Shown: one piece after another, positions 5,921 through 6,403 of the stretch | Position numbering within the stretch: the first letter of the stretch is position 1 | How the letters are laid out: each line of letters begins with the position of its first letter | Assembly (NCBI GenBank): GCA_019136395.1 | Contig: JAGVUH010000105.1 | Span: 1 to 6,403 of the forward strand | Length of the DNA: 6,403 bases | From: Gammaproteobacteria bacterium | GTDB taxonomy: Bacteria; Pseudomonadota; Gammaproteobacteria; Chromatiales; Chromatiaceae | Direction of reading: 5' to 3' | Position numbers and translations under genes: made by a program | Notes under the pieces: model-generated | What the model saw: only the letters and a program-made list of their open reading frames with translations | What the model was told of the DNA's origin: nothing | Database searches by the model: none

Positions 5921-5945
5921 GAACCGCTGCATCGATCAGCGGTTC
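5921..5945. promoter_or_regulatory. 9-bp inverted repeat upstream of ppk2
   Basis: GAACCGCTG and CAGCGGTTC are perfect inverted arms (5921-5929 and 5937-5945) around the 7-nt spacer CATCGAT. The repeat ends 27 bp before the kinase start at 5973. It could be a dyad operator for a repressor or a leader hairpin; nothing in the sequence decides between them. No convincing sigma-70 promoter is visible between 5860 and 5966. Confidence 0.4.
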
Positions 5946-5972
5946 ATCATAAAGTTGCCAACGGTGATGAAT

Positions 5973-6403
5973 ATGAGCAAATCCAAGAAAGACCGCAAAT
6001 CAGGCCAGGACAAGGAAAGGAACCTGGTCGACAAAGTCGCCGTGGAGGGCCAGCCGCAGGAGCCCAACGGCAAGTTGAGCCATAAGGACTACGAGACCGA
6101 ATTGGCCAAGCTGCACGTCGAGCTGGTCAAGCTCCAGGAATGGGTCAAGCAACAGGGGCTCAAGGTGATCGTCGTCTTCGAGGGCCGCGACGGCGCGGGC
6201 AAGGGCGGCACCATCAAGGCCATCACCGAGCGCGTCAGCCCGCGAGTCTTCCGCGTGGTGGCCCTGCCCACCCCCACAGAGCGGGAGAAATCCCAGATGT
6301 ACGCCCAGCGCTACATGGCGCACTTCCCGGCGGCGGGAGAGATCGTGATCTTCGACCGCAGTTGGTACAACCGGGCCGGCGTCGAGCGGGTCATGGGCTT
6401 CTG
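5973..6403 (+). CDS. ppk2: Polyphosphate kinase 2 (partial, 3' end outside window)
   Basis: PPK2 enzymes transfer phosphate between polyphosphate and nucleotides, mostly making GTP or ATP from NDP and polyphosphate in the cytoplasm. The 143 codons present contain a Lys-rich N-terminal tail (1-17), a charged helix (about 38-60), and the core P-loop [14 protein letters not shown] (67-80, Walker A G71-G78). They also contain [21 protein letters not shown] (90-110) and the Walker B region [20 protein letters not shown] (124-143), a very strong PPK2 signature; the usual full length is roughly 260-310 residues. ATG at 5967 and ATG at 5973 are both in frame. I prefer 5973 because GGTGAT at 5963-5968 can pair with the 16S 3' end, but the difference is only two residues. 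An in-frame TGA at 5880-5882 rules out a longer start with ATG. It appears to be a separate transcript from the operon upstream. Confidence 0.93.
   Translation, partial: MSKSKKDRKSGQDKERNLVDKVAVEGQPQEPNGKLSHKDYETELAKLHVELVKLQEWVKQQGLKVIVVFEGRDGAGKGGTIKAITERVSPRVFRVVALPTPTEREKSQMYAQRYMAHFPAAGEIVIFDRSWYNRAGVERVMGF

Noticed and set aside
5882..6085. Plus-strand frame of 67 codons overlapping the start of ppk2
   Set aside because: Out of frame with the PPK2 core and without motifs; it ends inside the kinase gene.

Overview
This window comes from a GC-rich bacterial chromosome. The GC-biased third codon positions, the sigma-54 regulator, the SYLF-domain (YSC84) remnant, the DUF2092 periplasmic protein and the class I-like polyphosphate kinase 2 all suggest a proteobacterium. 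My best guess is a gammaproteobacterium of the Chromatiales (purple sulfur) type. That placement is inference from protein flavour only, because there is no rRNA or other marker here. I see no insertion sequence, tRNA, CRISPR array or phage gene.

Left part (1-2712). A sigma-54-dependent activator (GAF domain, coiled coil, start of an AAA+ domain) lies on the minus strand and runs off the left edge. Its divergent intergenic region carries a very good -24/-12 (sigma-54) promoter pointing right at 1132-1147. About 100 bp upstream of it is a perfect 16-bp palindrome (1021-1036), where an activator would be expected to bind. Downstream of the promoter lie the 3' end of a broken SYLF-domain lipid-binding gene (about 1196-1372), a short perfect hairpin, and then a complete gene for a DUF1704/QEGLA-motif protein. 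This is a putative HExxxH metallopeptidase related to the family called 'flavohemoglobin expression-modulating'. The simplest reading is that the regulator drives this gene, with the dead SYLF fragment now lying in its long 5' leader.

Middle (2869-4059). A 396-residue polytopic inner-membrane protein of unknown function has its own strong ribosome binding site.

Right part (4283-5824). A two-gene operon encodes exported proteins: a DUF2092 periplasmic protein, and, nine bases later, a small secreted protein with six Asn-rich hexapeptide repeats, a glycine zipper and a two-cysteine C-terminal module. An inverted repeat (CTGATCAA / TTGATCAG) precedes the operon and a perfect 18-bp GC palindrome follows it.

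Right edge (5973-6403). The 5' part of a polyphosphate kinase 2 gene (Walker A and DRSWYNR motif present) runs off the window and is preceded by a 9-bp-stem inverted repeat.

The most interesting unit is the regulator, palindrome, sigma-54 promoter, SYLF scar and DUF1704 arrangement. The individual families are known; the regulatory wiring is my inference.
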